This document shows, piece after piece, positions 8,148 through 18,700 of a stretch of 64,000 nucleotides of DNA. The translations under genes and the position numbers were made by a program. This stretch comes from CAZWSX01 sp964636985. GTDB taxonomy: Bacteria > Planctomycetota > Planctomycetia > Pirellulales > Pirellulaceae. The stretch covers positions 186,001 to 250,000 of the forward strand of contig CAZWSX010000007.1 in assembly GCA_964636985.1 (NCBI GenBank). Direction: 5' to 3'. The notes under the pieces are model-generated. The model was not told the origin of the DNA and did no database searches. It worked only from the letters and a program-made list of their open reading frames with translations. Numbering within the stretch: the stretch's first letter is position 1; each line of letters begins with the position of its first letter.

Positions 8148-9998
8148 ATGCCCGAAAGTCGTTCTCAACTGCATCCGATTTGGTCGTGGATTTTTGCGCG
8201 GGTTCCCGCTCTCGATTCCCTTCGGACCTACACGTTCGAGGTCTTTCGCCGCGACTTCATCGCCGGGCTCACCGTCGCGACGGTGGCGGTTCCCCAAGCA
8301 ATGGCCTACGCCTCGATCGTGGGATTGCCCGTCGAGTACGGACTTTACACGGCCATCGTGATGACGGCTGTGGGCGCGCTGCTCGATTCGTCGCGGATGT
8401 TGATCAACGGGCCGACCAATGCAATCTCGATCGCGGTTCTCAGTGCGGTCGCGGGAGCCGGGATCGAGGCAAAAACCGATCTGATCACCGCCGCTGTGCT
8501 GATGGCGTTGATGATCGGGATTTTTCAAACGGGGATCGCGTTGCTGCGACTGGGCGACCTGACTCGCTACGTCTCGCACGCCGTGATTGTCGGCTTCACA
8601 GCTGGCGCAGCCGTGCTGTTGATTCTTGACCAACTTAAGAACCTTCTCGGCCTCAAACAGCAGGGTGACCCGCACGACCACTTCCTGGTCCGCTTGTGGA
8701 TGACGCTCAAACACGTCGAATTGATTCAGCCGCACACGCTGGCCGTCGGGCTTGGGACGATTGTCTTTGTGCTGGCGCTTGGGTGGATCAATCGCCGGCT
8801 TCGGATCCGCATCCCGGAGCTACTGCTGGCAGTCATTTTGGCCGCGGCACTTGTTTGGGCGACGGGTTTGCACCAACCTGGGAAGGACGCCGATGGAAAC
8901 ATGGTGCGCCCCGCCACCAATGTGATCGGTACCATTCCGCGATCTCTTCCGAGGTTCGAAGTTCCCAAGGTCGAATGGACTCGCGTGCGACAGCTGTCAG
9001 GCAATGCTTTGGCAATCGCCTTGCTCGGTTTGCTGGAAGCGATCGCCATGGCGAAGGCGATCGCTTCGAGAACAGGTGAAAGGCTCGACCTGAATCAACA
9101 GTGCCTGAGCGAGGGCATCGCCAACACCGTAGGAAGTTTCTTCCAGTGTTATCCCGGTTCGGGATCGCTCACACGATCGGCGATCAATCACCAGGCCGGT
9201 GGGATGACGCAGTGGTCGGGCGTGATCTCCGCGATTGCGGTCGCGGCGACAGTCCTGTTGTTCGCGCCGTTGGCGTATTACATTCCGCGCGCGGCACTCG
9301 CGGGAATTCTGTTCGTCTCCGCCTTCCGCATGGTCGATTCGCATAAGCTGGCTTACCACATGCGGGTCACCAAGATGGACGCCGTGATTGTGCTGGCCAC
9401 GGCGATCTCGGCCGTCGCTATCTCGATCGAGTTCTGCATCCTCATCGGAACTGTCGTCTCGTTCCTGATCTATCTGCCGCGGGCAGCCAAGATCGGCATG
9501 ACGGAACTCGTGCCGACGCCTGACGGAATGATCCGTGAGCGGATTGCGAGCGATCCGCCGTGCAACCGGTTGATCATCTATAGCGTCGAAGGGGAACTCT
9601 ACTTCGGTTCGAGTGCAGAACTGGAGAGCGAACTCGACAGGATCGAGTTGCGGGCCAAGGACGGGACCAAGGTCGTTCTGCTTCGCTTGAAGTACGCCCG
9701 CAACCTCGATGGCGTGTGCTTGCATGTGCTGGAAGCGTTCGACAAAAGGATGACTGAGCATGGCGTGACCGTCCTCTACTGCGGCTTGCGGAGGGACGTA
9801 TTGCAGGTGATGAAGAACGCCAAGTTCGACGAAGAGGTTGCCCCGGACCGGATTTTTCCGGAGGGAGAGGCGCTCTGGTCGAGCACGCTGCAAGCGGTTG
9901 ACCATGCGTACAAGATTCTCGGCCCAGACCGCTGCGCCACATGTCCGCTTCGCACCAGTGATCCGGCTGAAGCTCGTAGCTGGAATTACATGATCTAG
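8148..9998 (+). CDS. SulP/SLC26-family anion permease with STAS domain
   Basis: This encodes 616 residues. Residues about 30-440 hold many hydrophobic segments with SulP hallmarks: AGLTVATVAVPQAMAYASI near the N-terminus, NGPTNAISIAVLSAVAG in the third segment region, and the PGSGSLTRSAINHQAGG stretch near 336. Residues about 470-570 form a STAS domain (IIYSVEGELYFGSSAELE). Family members carry sulfate, bicarbonate or other anions across the inner membrane; the substrate cannot be read from sequence. The C-terminal tail contains CATCPLR, an uncommon Cys pair. It is a single gene, divergent from the DUF4132 cluster, with no sulfur-assimilation genes nearby. The start ATG 8148 has no strong Shine-Dalgarno. 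Confidence 0.92.
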   Translation: MPESRSQLHPIWSWIFARVPALDSLRTYTFEVFRRDFIAGLTVATVAVPQAMAYASIVGLPVEYGLYTAIVMTAVGALLDSSRMLINGPTNAISIAVLSAVAGAGIEAKTDLITAAVLMALMIGIFQTGIALLRLGDLTRYVSHAVIVGFTAGAAVLLILDQLKNLLGLKQQGDPHDHFLVRLWMTLKHVELIQPHTLAVGLGTIVFVLALGWINRRLRIRIPELLLAVILAAALVWATGLHQPGKDADGNMVRPATNVIGTIPRSLPRFEVPKVEWTRVRQLSGNALAIALLGLLEAIAMAKAIASRTGERLDLNQQCLSEGIANTVGSFFQCYPGSGSLTRSAINHQAGGMTQWSGVISAIAVAATVLLFAPLAYYIPRAALAGILFVSAFRMVDSHKLAYHMRVTKMDAVIVLATAISAVAISIEFCILIGTVVSFLIYLPRAAKIGMTELVPTPDGMIRERIASDPPCNRLIIYSVEGELYFGSSAELESELDRIELRAKDGTKVVLLRLKYARNLDGVCLHVLEAFDKRMTEHGVTVLYCGLRRDVLQVMKNAKFDEEVAPDRIFPEGEALWSSTLQAVDHAYKILGPDRCATCPLRTSDPAEARSWNYMI

Positions 9999-10148
9999 CG
10001 AGGCAGGATTGTTCGCATTGCCCGGCGAGGCGCGGTAGACTAAGACCGTTCGATTGGGGCAGATGCCTTCCTGCTGCGAAACCCTTCCGACCGCGGAACC
10101 TGTCCGGGTTCCGTCCCGCCTGAACGTACCTTCGATAGGCCACTTGCC

Positions 10149-12530
10149 ATGCGCCTTTCCCTCCTTGGCATCGCGCTATTCGTCTGGACCTGCTGGAGCA
10201 TTCCAGGCTGGAATGCTCCGGTTATGGCCGACGAGAGGCTCGAGTTCTTCGAAAAGAATATCCGGCCGCTATTGATGGAGCATTGCTCCAAGTGCCACGG
10301 CGATCAAAAGCCCGAAGGGGGCTTGCGGATGGTGTCGCGCGAGACGCTCGTTGCCGGCGGCGACTCGGGCGCCGCGATTGTCGAAGGCAAAGCCGACGAG
10401 AGCCTGCTCGTCCGCGCGGTGGGCTATCTCGACGACATCAAGATGCCCCCCAAAGGCAAACTGCCGCAAGCCGATATCGACCGGCTCAAACAGTGGGTCA
10501 CGATGGGCGCGCCTTGGACGCCGAACTCGCCGCTGGCTGTCTCGAGCGAAACTGCGCCGCCGTCCACATTTCAGGTCACTCCCAAACAATCGCAGTGGTG
10601 GTCGTTCCAGCCGATTCGTGATCCAGCACCGCCGGCGGTGCAAAACGCGGCGTGGCCCAGGAACGAAATCGATCGATTTATCCTGGCCGATATCGAACGC
10701 CACGAGTTGGTGCCCACCGCGGAGGCAGACCGCCGGATGTGGTTGCGACGCGCCACGTTCGATCTGACAGGGCTTCCTCCCAAGCCCGAAGACATCGACG
10801 CCTTTGTCGCTGATGCATCCGATTCAGCATACGAGCGGGTGATCGATCGTTTGCTGGAATCGTCGGCCTATGGCCAGCGTTGGGCGCGGCATTGGCTCGA
10901 TATCGTGCGCTATGCCGATTACCACGATGGCGAGCCGAAAACCAGAAACCCCGTGTGCGAGCCCCTCGAGGCGTGGCGCTATCGCGATTGGGTGGTCGAG
11001 TCGTTCAATCGCGATTTGCCGTACGACCAGTTTTTGACACACCAGATTGCTGGCGACTTGCTTCCTTCGCCTGACGGAAAGCAGCCGTACGCCGATGGAC
11101 TGGTCGCAACGGGATTTCTGGTCAACGGATCATGGGATCGAGGCGATGCCGACAAGGAGAAAATGCTCAGCGACATGATCGACGACCAGATCGACACCAT
11201 CGGCAAGGCCTTCATGGGGCTGACGATCGGTTGCTCGCGCTGCCACGATCACAAGTTCGATCCAATCTCCAACCGCGACTACTACGCCCTGGCGGGCATC
11301 TTCTACAGCACTCGAATCATGAAGGAACTCGGGGCCAAGGGTGGTGAAATCACCTTGCAACGGCGTCCGCTGGTTCCCGACGACATCGTCGCTGCCCGTG
11401 ACCAGAAGGTGAAGGAACTCGCCGATGTCAACCAAAAGCTCGGTGAACTCGACAAGAAGAATCCCAAGCCACCCGACGACGATCCCGAGCGCGTGCAGCT
11501 CGTTTCGCAGCGAGATACGCTTCAGCGCGAGATGCCTCCCGAGTATCCTGTCGCACTTGCAGTCAGCGAAGGGGCCGTGCCCGGCGGACTCTTTTCCGGC
11601 GTGCAGGACGTGCCGATCCACATTCGCGGAAGTTACACTCGCTTGGGTGAAGTCGTTCCGCGTGCGATGCCAGTCTTCTTCCAAGGCCCGCAGCAACCGG
11701 CGCTGAAAGATGGAAGTGGTCGCCGCGAAGTGGCTGCATGGGTGATTTCCCCCTCGAACCCATTGACGGCTCGCGTCATCGTCAACCGCGTTTGGCAATG
11801 GCACTTTGGCCAGGGATTGGTCGCTACTCCAAATAACTTTGGATTGCTCTCGCAGCCGCCGAGTCATCCCGAGCTGCTCGACTACCTGGCGAAACGCTTT
11901 GTCGAAGATGGTTGGTCGCTCAAGCAACTGCACCGCCGGATCATGCTTTCGGCTACGTATCGCCAAGGGAGCGTTGTCTCGCAAGAAGTATTCGATCGCG
12001 ATCCCGAGAACAAATGGCTGGCTCGATTCGTGCCGCGGCGACTCGAGGCGGAGGCGCTGCGCGACGCGATGCTGTCCGTATCGGGGCAGCTCGACCCATC
12101 GGAACGAGGTCCGGCGAGCGATAACTTGTCGATTCGCAGGCGCTCTCTTTACGTGCAGACGGCCCGATGGGATCGCAGCAACTACGCGACGCTGTTCGAT
12201 GCCGCCAATCCCGATGCCTCGGTCGAAACTCGCACGATCAGCACCGTGGCACCGCAAGCCTTGTTTCTGCTCAACAACAAGTTCATTGGCGAACAAGCGG
12301 GGCAATTCGCCGAGCGCTTGCGTCGCAGCATTGCTGATGACGCACCGGACGTTACGGCCCTGCGAATCGTCTCAGCGTATCGCCTGGCCTTCGGCCGTTT
12401 CCCGACCGACGAGGAACGGCGCATCGCGACCAAGGTGGTTGCCGAAGGAAATGCGGCTTCACCGCAGGGCGGTTGGACCGACTTGGCCCACATCCTCCTT
12501 TGCAGCAACGAATTTACTTACCTCGACTGA
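10149..12530 (+). CDS. PSCyt1-DUF1549-DUF1553 planctomycete cytochrome-type protein
   Basis: This encodes 793 residues. A signal peptide (about 1-27) precedes a PSCyt1 domain with the haem-c motif CSKCH (C46, C49, H50). DUF1549/PSCyt2 follows (about 170-375; FDLTGLPPKPEDIDAF, HWLDIVRYAD) with a second CxxCH (C362-H366, CSRCHDHKFDPIS). The C-terminal DUF1553/PSD1 domain (about 515-780) has NRVWQWHFGQGLV and SHPELLDYLA..F. The protein is exported and probably binds c-type haem. The family is abundant in planctomycetes and sometimes proposed to act in extracellular substrate oxidation, but its reaction is unproven. The next gene, 32 bases on, is the usual DUF1501 partner. Confidence 0.92.
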   Translation: MRLSLLGIALFVWTCWSIPGWNAPVMADERLEFFEKNIRPLLMEHCSKCHGDQKPEGGLRMVSRETLVAGGDSGAAIVEGKADESLLVRAVGYLDDIKMPPKGKLPQADIDRLKQWVTMGAPWTPNSPLAVSSETAPPSTFQVTPKQSQWWSFQPIRDPAPPAVQNAAWPRNEIDRFILADIERHELVPTAEADRRMWLRRATFDLTGLPPKPEDIDAFVADASDSAYERVIDRLLESSAYGQRWARHWLDIVRYADYHDGEPKTRNPVCEPLEAWRYRDWVVESFNRDLPYDQFLTHQIAGDLLPSPDGKQPYADGLVATGFLVNGSWDRGDADKEKMLSDMIDDQIDTIGKAFMGLTIGCSRCHDHKFDPISNRDYYALAGIFYSTRIMKELGAKGGEITLQRRPLVPDDIVAARDQKVKELADVNQKLGELDKKNPKPPDDDPERVQLVSQRDTLQREMPPEYPVALAVSEGAVPGGLFSGVQDVPIHIRGSYTRLGEVVPRAMPVFFQGPQQPALKDGSGRREVAAWVISPSNPLTARVIVNRVWQWHFGQGLVATPNNFGLLSQPPSHPELLDYLAKRFVEDGWSLKQLHRRIMLSATYRQGSVVSQEVFDRDPENKWLARFVPRRLEAEALRDAMLSVSGQLDPSERGPASDNLSIRRRSLYVQTARWDRSNYATLFDAANPDASVETRTISTVAPQALFLLNNKFIGEQAGQFAERLRRSIADDAPDVTALRIVSAYRLAFGRFPTDEERRIATKVVAEGNAASPQGGWTDLAHILLCSNEFTYLD

Positions 12531-12562
12531 CTCGCCAGATTCATGTGACGGGAGATCGAATC

Positions 12563-13933
12563 ATGCTGTCTCGAAGAGATATGCTCGCCCGGTCGGGTTG
12601 CGGGTTCGGCATGTTGGCGCTCGCCGACATGCTGGCAGGCGTCGCACGCGGTGATAGCCAAGGTATGTCGTTGCCGCATCACACGCCGCGAGCCAAACGG
12701 GTGATCTTTCTCTACATGCCGGGCGGTCCATCACACGTCGACCTGCTCGATCCCAAACCGCGGCTCGCGACCGACAATGGCAAGCCCCTCCCTTTCGAGA
12801 AGCCGCGATTGGAGCGTGTGAAGACCGGCAACCTGCTGGCTTCCCCATGGAAGTTCAACAAGCATGGCCAGTCGGGCGTCGAAGTGAGCGAACTGCTGCC
12901 GGGCCTGGCCTCGCGGATCGACGATGTGTGCGTGATCCGCTCGATGTACGCCGACAACATCAACCACACGGGTGCGGCGCTGCAAATGTGCACCGGCGAG
13001 CAAGCCTTCTCTCGCCCCAGCATCGGATCGTGGTTGACGTACGGACTTGGCTCGGAGAATCAGAACCTGCCCGGCTTTGTCGTGGTGTGTCCATCGCCGG
13101 TTTTCCAAGGTGCGCAGCTTTGGAATTCGAGCTTCCTGCCGAGTACGTATCAGGGAACGCTTGTTCGCGACATGAACAACCCGATCGCGAACCTGGGCGA
13201 AGCGGGCGTATCACTTGATAGGCAACGAAGCAAGCTCGATGCGCTCAAACAACTGAACGAAATCCATCAGCGCGAGCGGGCGGTCCATGGCCAACTTGAT
13301 GCTCGGATCGCGTCGTTCGAGTTGGCCTTCCGGATGCAGCGGGAAGCTCCTGAGGCGTTCGATCTCTCGCGTGAAGACGAGCGCACGCACAAGATGTACG
13401 GCACCGATCAACCAGCGACGGAGTTGTTTGGCCGGCAATGTTTGTTGGGGCGCCGGCTCATTGAACGCGGTGTGCGGTTCGTGCAGCTCTTCGACGCTCC
13501 GGCCAACAACGCGTGGGATCAGCACAGCAATCTGAAAGAGGGACTAGCCAAGCGCTGCCAGGCGGTCGATCAGCCGATCACGGCACTGCTGACCGATTTG
13601 AAGGACCGCGGCATGCTCGACGACACGCTCGTCCTGTGGGGCGGCGAATTCGGCCGGACGCCGACGGCCGAAGGGACCGACGGCCGGGAGCATCACCCGT
13701 TCGGCTTCACCATGTGGATGGCCGGCGGCGGAATTCGCGGCGGGATGGCCTACGGCGCCACCGACGATTTCGGTTGGCACTCGGTCGAGAACAAGGTCCA
13801 CGTCCACGACCTGCACGCCACGATCCTGCATCAAATGGGGATCGATCACGAGCGATTCACGTACCGCTTCGGCGGGCGGGACTATCGCCTGACCGACGTT
13901 CACGGAAACGTCGTGCGAGACATTCTGGCTTAA
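12563..13933 (+). CDS. DUF1501 exported protein, partner of the upstream DUF1553 gene
   Basis: This encodes 456 residues. The N-terminus MLSRRDMLARSGCGFGMLAL is Tat-like (twin Arg followed by a hydrophobic stretch). The body has the DUF1501 hallmarks: VIFLYMPGGPSHVDLLDPKP, the GSWLTYGLGSENQNLPGFV block, GRQCLLGRRLIERGVRFVQL, WGGEFGRTP and a C-terminal HDLHATILHQMGIDHERFTYRF. DUF1501 belongs to the alkaline-phosphatase/sulfatase superfamily by fold. Its substrate is unknown. ATG 12563 is supported by GGGAG (12550-12554). An upstream in-frame extension would overlap the DUF1553 gene and lack the Tat-like start, so I rejected it. Confidence 0.92.
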   Translation: MLSRRDMLARSGCGFGMLALADMLAGVARGDSQGMSLPHHTPRAKRVIFLYMPGGPSHVDLLDPKPRLATDNGKPLPFEKPRLERVKTGNLLASPWKFNKHGQSGVEVSELLPGLASRIDDVCVIRSMYADNINHTGAALQMCTGEQAFSRPSIGSWLTYGLGSENQNLPGFVVVCPSPVFQGAQLWNSSFLPSTYQGTLVRDMNNPIANLGEAGVSLDRQRSKLDALKQLNEIHQRERAVHGQLDARIASFELAFRMQREAPEAFDLSREDERTHKMYGTDQPATELFGRQCLLGRRLIERGVRFVQLFDAPANNAWDQHSNLKEGLAKRCQAVDQPITALLTDLKDRGMLDDTLVLWGGEFGRTPTAEGTDGREHHPFGFTMWMAGGGIRGGMAYGATDDFGWHSVENKVHVHDLHATILHQMGIDHERFTYRFGGRDYRLTDVHGNVVRDILA

Positions 13934-13968
13934 AAGTGTTGGCGGGCGCGCAAGACGCGGAGATTCAG

Positions 13969-15138
13969 ATGCAACGAAAATGGTTGATGCTCGTCTGCGC
14001 CTCACTTCCGTTGGTTTCGCAGATCGTTTGTGGAGACGATCCGCTCCCAAGAATTGGTTACAGCGAACTGCGCACCAGTCTTCCCGGCGGACGACACGTC
14101 AACGCCCGGACGACGCGCGCCTTCACCGTTCGCGCCGATGGTACCGATCGCCAGGCCATCGCCGATGACCTGGCGAACGAACCCGATACTTGGACCCAGT
14201 TCGCGGGTTGGTCGCCTGACGGAAAAACCGCGATTGTCGGCCGCGGTTGGCAAAGTCCTGAAAACGCCGCTTGGGAAGAAGAGCACAAGACGTTTCGTCA
14301 CACGGCCGACGGTTGGCTGTACGACACGTACCTGGTCGACTTCGCCTCGGGCAAAAAGGAAAACGTCACCGCGGTCGATCGTATCAGTTTCTACAACTCG
14401 GGCGTCTTCTTTTGGCCCGACGATCCCAAGACGCTCGGGTTCACGGCGCTGATTGGTGGCAACTCCCACCCGTTCCGCATGGACCTCGACGGGCGAAACA
14501 AAGTCGACCTCACGAAAAATTCAAACGGCTTCGCTTATGGCTTCAGTGGTTCGCCGGACGGGAAGCGGATTTCCTACCACGAGAACTACCAGGTTTACCT
14601 GGCGAATGCCGATGGCACCAACCGTGTCCAAATCAATACCGGACATTCATTCAACTTTGCCCCCACCTGGTCGCCCGACGGCCAGTGGCTGTTGTTCGTT
14701 TCAGGCGAGCATTACGATTGCCACCCGCATCTTGTCAAAGCGGATGGCGGCGGTTTGAGGAAACTCGCCGACCGTGCCGGCTATCGCGGAGTGACCGAGT
14801 TCCTTGACGTGCCCGACTTCCACGGCGGCAGTAGCGATCTTCCGGTGTGGTCCAACGATAGCAAGTCGGTCTTCTATACAGCGAAGGCCGGAGCGAATGT
14901 CGAGCTGTTTCGCATTGCGCTCGATGGCCAGCCAGTGCAGATGACGCGCTCACGACCAGGAACGACTCACTACCACACGAAGCCTTCGCCCGATGGCACG
15001 AGCATCGTGTACGGTTCCAAGCGCGACGGTGTCCGCAACTTGTACGTGATGAGGTTGAGCGACGGAAAAGAAACGCAGATCACGCACATGGAACCAGGCA
15101 GCGGGGCCATGCACGCCTACTGGCAACCAACTCCGTAG
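13969..15138 (+). CDS. Exported TolB-like PD40 beta-propeller protein
   Basis: This encodes 389 residues with a signal peptide (about 1-22, ending IVCGDD). At least five WD40-like/PD40 units are visible, with the repeating WSPDGKTAIV, SPDGKRISY, WSPDGQWLLF, SNDSKSVFY and SPDGTSIVYGS signatures, as in TolB-type propellers. It is probably a periplasmic or surface scaffold. It starts 35 bases after the DUF1501 gene and likely shares its transcript. The stop TAG (15136-15138) lies within the GTAG head of a REP-like palindrome. The start is set by the signal peptide; a longer in-frame extension runs back through the DUF1501 gene in another frame and is not credible. Confidence 0.85.
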   Translation: MQRKWLMLVCASLPLVSQIVCGDDPLPRIGYSELRTSLPGGRHVNARTTRAFTVRADGTDRQAIADDLANEPDTWTQFAGWSPDGKTAIVGRGWQSPENAAWEEEHKTFRHTADGWLYDTYLVDFASGKKENVTAVDRISFYNSGVFFWPDDPKTLGFTALIGGNSHPFRMDLDGRNKVDLTKNSNGFAYGFSGSPDGKRISYHENYQVYLANADGTNRVQINTGHSFNFAPTWSPDGQWLLFVSGEHYDCHPHLVKADGGGLRKLADRAGYRGVTEFLDVPDFHGGSSDLPVWSNDSKSVFYTAKAGANVELFRIALDGQPVQMTRSRPGTTHYHTKPSPDGTSIVYGSKRDGVRNLYVMRLSDGKETQITHMEPGSGAMHAYWQPTP

Positions 15139-15158
15139 CCGCGTTCGCCAGAACGCGG
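15135..15158 (+). repeat. REP-like element, family A, copy 1
   Basis: GTAG is followed by an 8-base perfect stem CCGCGTTC/GAACGCGG around the loop GCCA. An identical 24-base copy occurs at 46886-46909 and another at 58635-58658, with a covarying copy inverted at 46967-46991. It lies between convergent genes, and its TAG is the stop codon of the propeller gene. Confidence 0.85.
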
Positions 15159-15194
15159 GGAATCGAAGATAATCACCGGGCACTTGCAACCGCC

Positions 15195-15467
15195 CTAGCG
15201 TCGCCACCAGCTATCCGTCAGATAGCGGCTGCGGACAGGCTCGGCCAACGGCTTATCGAACTCGCGCGGGCGAATCCCCATGTCCGGCCCGGCGACGGGA
15301 TCGGGATAGGGATCGTTCAGGTTGGCTCGATTTCTTTGGTAGTCGATCGGACCGGGTGCCTGCTGGAATGGCCGTTGAAGTCCCAGAAACGTTCCGTTCG
15401 GTGCACAGCCAGCGCTCGAAAGCGCAAGTAGCGACGCGCCGAGCAAACGAACGGAAAAACATCGCAT
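15195..15467 (-). CDS. Small lipoprotein of unknown function
   Basis: This encodes 90 residues. The N-terminus MRCFSVRLLGASLLALSSAGC is a lipoprotein signal with lipobox SSAGC and the acceptor Cys at position 21. The mature part is Pro/Arg/Asp-rich (NRANLNDPYPDPVAGPDMG, then RPREFDKPLAEP) and ends in WWRR, with no known domain. The start ATG 15467 is preceded by GGAGAG 7-12 bases upstream. The in-frame extension to 15689 would hide the signal peptide, so I rejected it. It converges on the propeller gene. Confidence 0.7.
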   Translation of the reverse strand: MRCFSVRLLGASLLALSSAGCAPNGTFLGLQRPFQQAPGPIDYQRNRANLNDPYPDPVAGPDMGIRPREFDKPLAEPVRSRYLTDSWWRR

Positions 15468-15707
15468 GATTTCTCTCCAACGACCAATGGGGCGGCGAAT
15501 TGTAGCAACCTGCCTTGACCTGTCCCAGGCGAATTGCTCCGGCAAAATGATGCTGTGTATTCGCCGAGCTAATTTACGGACGCTGGTTTTCCCTGGTTCG
15601 CGGCCAAGCCATACTAAGGACTCGGCTGCGGCGCGATAACACGCCGCGATAGCACTGCCGTCGACTGCGTCTTTACGAAAAAGTGTCATCCCGGAAAAGG
15701 GTCGAAT

Positions 15708-18700
15708 ATGCTCGCCAGGATTCGCCGTTGGTTCGTCGCGATTGCGTGCATGCTTGTTGGAACGCTATCCGCAGCCGCGGGCGAGTTTCCCATCGGCGAG
15801 CATGTCTTTACGTTGCCCGACGGATATGAAATCGAGCAGATCGTCGGCCCCGAATTGGTCGAGCGTCCGATCACGATCGACTTCGACGAACAGGGAAGCA
15901 TGTACGCGGCCGATTCTTCCGGCAGCAACGATCCACCCTCTAAGCAGGTTGAGAATCCAACGCATCGCATTATCAAGTTGATCGACCGCGACGGCGACGG
16001 GCGGTTCGACGAGCGAACTATCTTCGCCGACAAGATGATGTTCCCCGAAGGGACGATGTGGCTCGACGGCTCACTCTACGTAGCTGCTCCTCCAAACATC
16101 TGGAAACTGACCGATACCGATGGCGACGGCGTCGCGGACAAACGAGAAGAGTGGTTCAAAGGAAAAACGCTCACGGGCTGCGCCAACGATTTGCACGGCC
16201 CTTATCGCGGCCCCGATGGCTGGATCTATTGGTGCAAAGGAGCCTTTGCCGAGCAAACGTACGAGCGGCCAGGCCGTAAGCCGCTCGTTACGCGGGCGTC
16301 GCACATTTTCCGCTGCCGCCCCGATGGATCGAAGCTCGAAGCGGTGATGACGGGCGGGATGGATAACCCCGTCGACTGCGTCTTCACGGCCGAAGGGGAA
16401 CGGATCTTCAACACCACGTTCCTCATTCATCCCCAAGGAGGAATGCGCGATGGACTCATTCATGCCATCTACGGCGGAGTCTATGGCAAAGACCACAACG
16501 TTCTCGACGGCCATCCTCGCACCGGCGATTTGATGCCAGTGCTTACGCATTTGGGGCCAGCAGCGCCGGCTGGTTTGGCTATTGCCGAAACAACTGGACT
16601 TGGCGACGACGTTTGCGGAGACATTTTTTGTTGCCAGTTCAATCGCCATAGAGTGTCGCGCCACAAGTTGGTGCGCGAGGGAGCTTCGTTCAAAACAATC
16701 GATAGCGACTTTGTCGTCTCCTCGCATATCGATTTCCATCCCACCGACGTCGTGGAGGACGCTGACGGGAGCTTGATCGTGGTCGACACGGGCGGGTGGT
16801 ACAAACTCTGTTGCCCGACATCCCAGTTCGCTAAGCCCGACGTCCTGGGCGGCATCTATCGCGTGCGGAAGACAGGTTCCAAACCAGTCAAGGATCCGCG
16901 CGGACGAAAGATCGAGTTTGCTAAGCTCGATGTCGATAGCTTGGTGAAGTTATTGGATGATGAGCGTTTTGCGGTGCGAACTCATGCGCAGCAGGAACTA
17001 GCGGCGCGCGGCAATGACGCCATCAAGGCGCTTGCTCGTGCAACCCCCAATGCGCCCGCCAGCAGGCGCTTGAATATTGTTTGGACGCTCAATCGCATTG
17101 GTACCGACTACGCCTGGCCCAATGCACACACGTTCCTTTACGACAGCGAACCAGCCGTTATCGCGGCAGTTCTTCAAGGCATCAGCCTCCGGCGTGATCC
17201 ATTCCTGAGAGCCAGGCTCCATGAAAAGCTCGAACATCCTGAGCCGCACATACGGCGATTGGCTGCGGAGTGCTTGGGGCGAACAGGAAACGCCGATGAC
17301 GTCCCGGCGCTCCTGCGTTTCGCCGACAAGACGGGCGACGATCGAGCGCTAGAGCACGCGTTGATTTATGCACTGATCGAGATCGGCGCCGTCGAGGCGA
17401 CGCAAGTGGGACTAGAGAGCTCATCTCCGCGCGTGAACAAGGTAGCGCTCATCGCGCTCGATCAAATGGATGAGGCGGGCGGTCCCGACGCTAATCCCAC
17501 ACCAGCGACCGTCGCCAAAGCACTTGGTTCCTCCGATGCGGCCCTTCGACAAGCCGCCGTGGACATCATGCAACGCCATAGCGATTGGGGCCCGCAATTG
17601 AGCGATTGGCTGGCCGCGCACGCACCGGACGAGAAGACTTTCGACGAGCAAGTCGAAACTTGGGCGGGACTCGTGGGAGCGTTGTCCGATGCCGAGAGCG
17701 TGCAAAAGATCGCCGCCGACACGTTAGCCAACGAATCGACATCCCCCAATGTGCGATTGGCCGTGGTTAAGGCGATGCGGCGATTCACAGGCAAGCAATT
17801 GCCGGCGACCTGGCTGGCGGCCTACGAAGCGCTGCTAACCAACACGTCGGCCACGCCGGAACTCGCTGCGGCTGTGGTTGATACCGCCCGCAGTTTGAAG
17901 GCTTCGAAAACGAGTCCGGCCATCGTGACGGCGCTACTGGCGTTTGCCGATCGGGATGGGCAGGCGCCGTCGCAGCAGTTGGCGGCACTGGCAGCGGCGG
18001 CGGAAGCCCACCCCGCGATCGCCGACAGCGTCTTCAACAAACTAGTCGCGGTGTTGCAGCCGTCGCAGCCCGTGGCCGAGCGGATGCTCGCGACGGAATG
18101 CCTCACGCAAGCGAATCTCACGCTCGAGCAACGCACGAAGTTGATCGACGTGCTCCAGCACGTCGGGCCGCTGGAGTTCGATCGGTTGTTGTCGGTTTTC
18201 GAAGGGCAGACCGACCGCAAACTCGGAAGCGAGCTCGTCGCCTCATTAGGCGGCGCGGAGGCTTTTTCGTCGCTGCGTGGTGAGCGATTGAAAACGGTGC
18301 TCGGCAAATTCGATGGTGAAGTGATGACGACCGCCGAACCGCTGTTGGCCCGCCTCGACGCCGAAGTCAAAGAGCAGCGGGCGCGGCTGGAGACGATTTT
18401 CACGGAGTTGCCCAAAGGCGATGTTCGCCGCGGCCACGCCGTCTTCCAGAGTACGAAGGCGGCCTGCATCGCTTGCCATGCGATGGGATATCTCGGTGCC
18501 AACGTCGGACCCGACCTGACCAAGATCGGCCAAATCCGTACCGACAAGGATTTGCTCGAATCGATCCTCTTCCCCAGCGCCAGTTTCGTCCGCAGCTACG
18601 AGCCCGTGACCGTGGCGCTCACCGACGGCCGATCGGTTAGCGGCCTCATCCGCCGTGACAATGGCCGCGAACTGGTGGTCGCAACCGGGCCCAATAAGGA

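Noticed and set aside
11130..12305. A 391-residue open frame antisense to the DUF1553 gene
   Set aside because: The sense gene has two haem motifs and full domains; the antisense product has low complexity and no family likeness.
13513..13968. N-terminal extension of the TolB-like propeller protein
   Set aside because: It runs through the DUF1501 gene in another frame and would bury a clear signal peptide.
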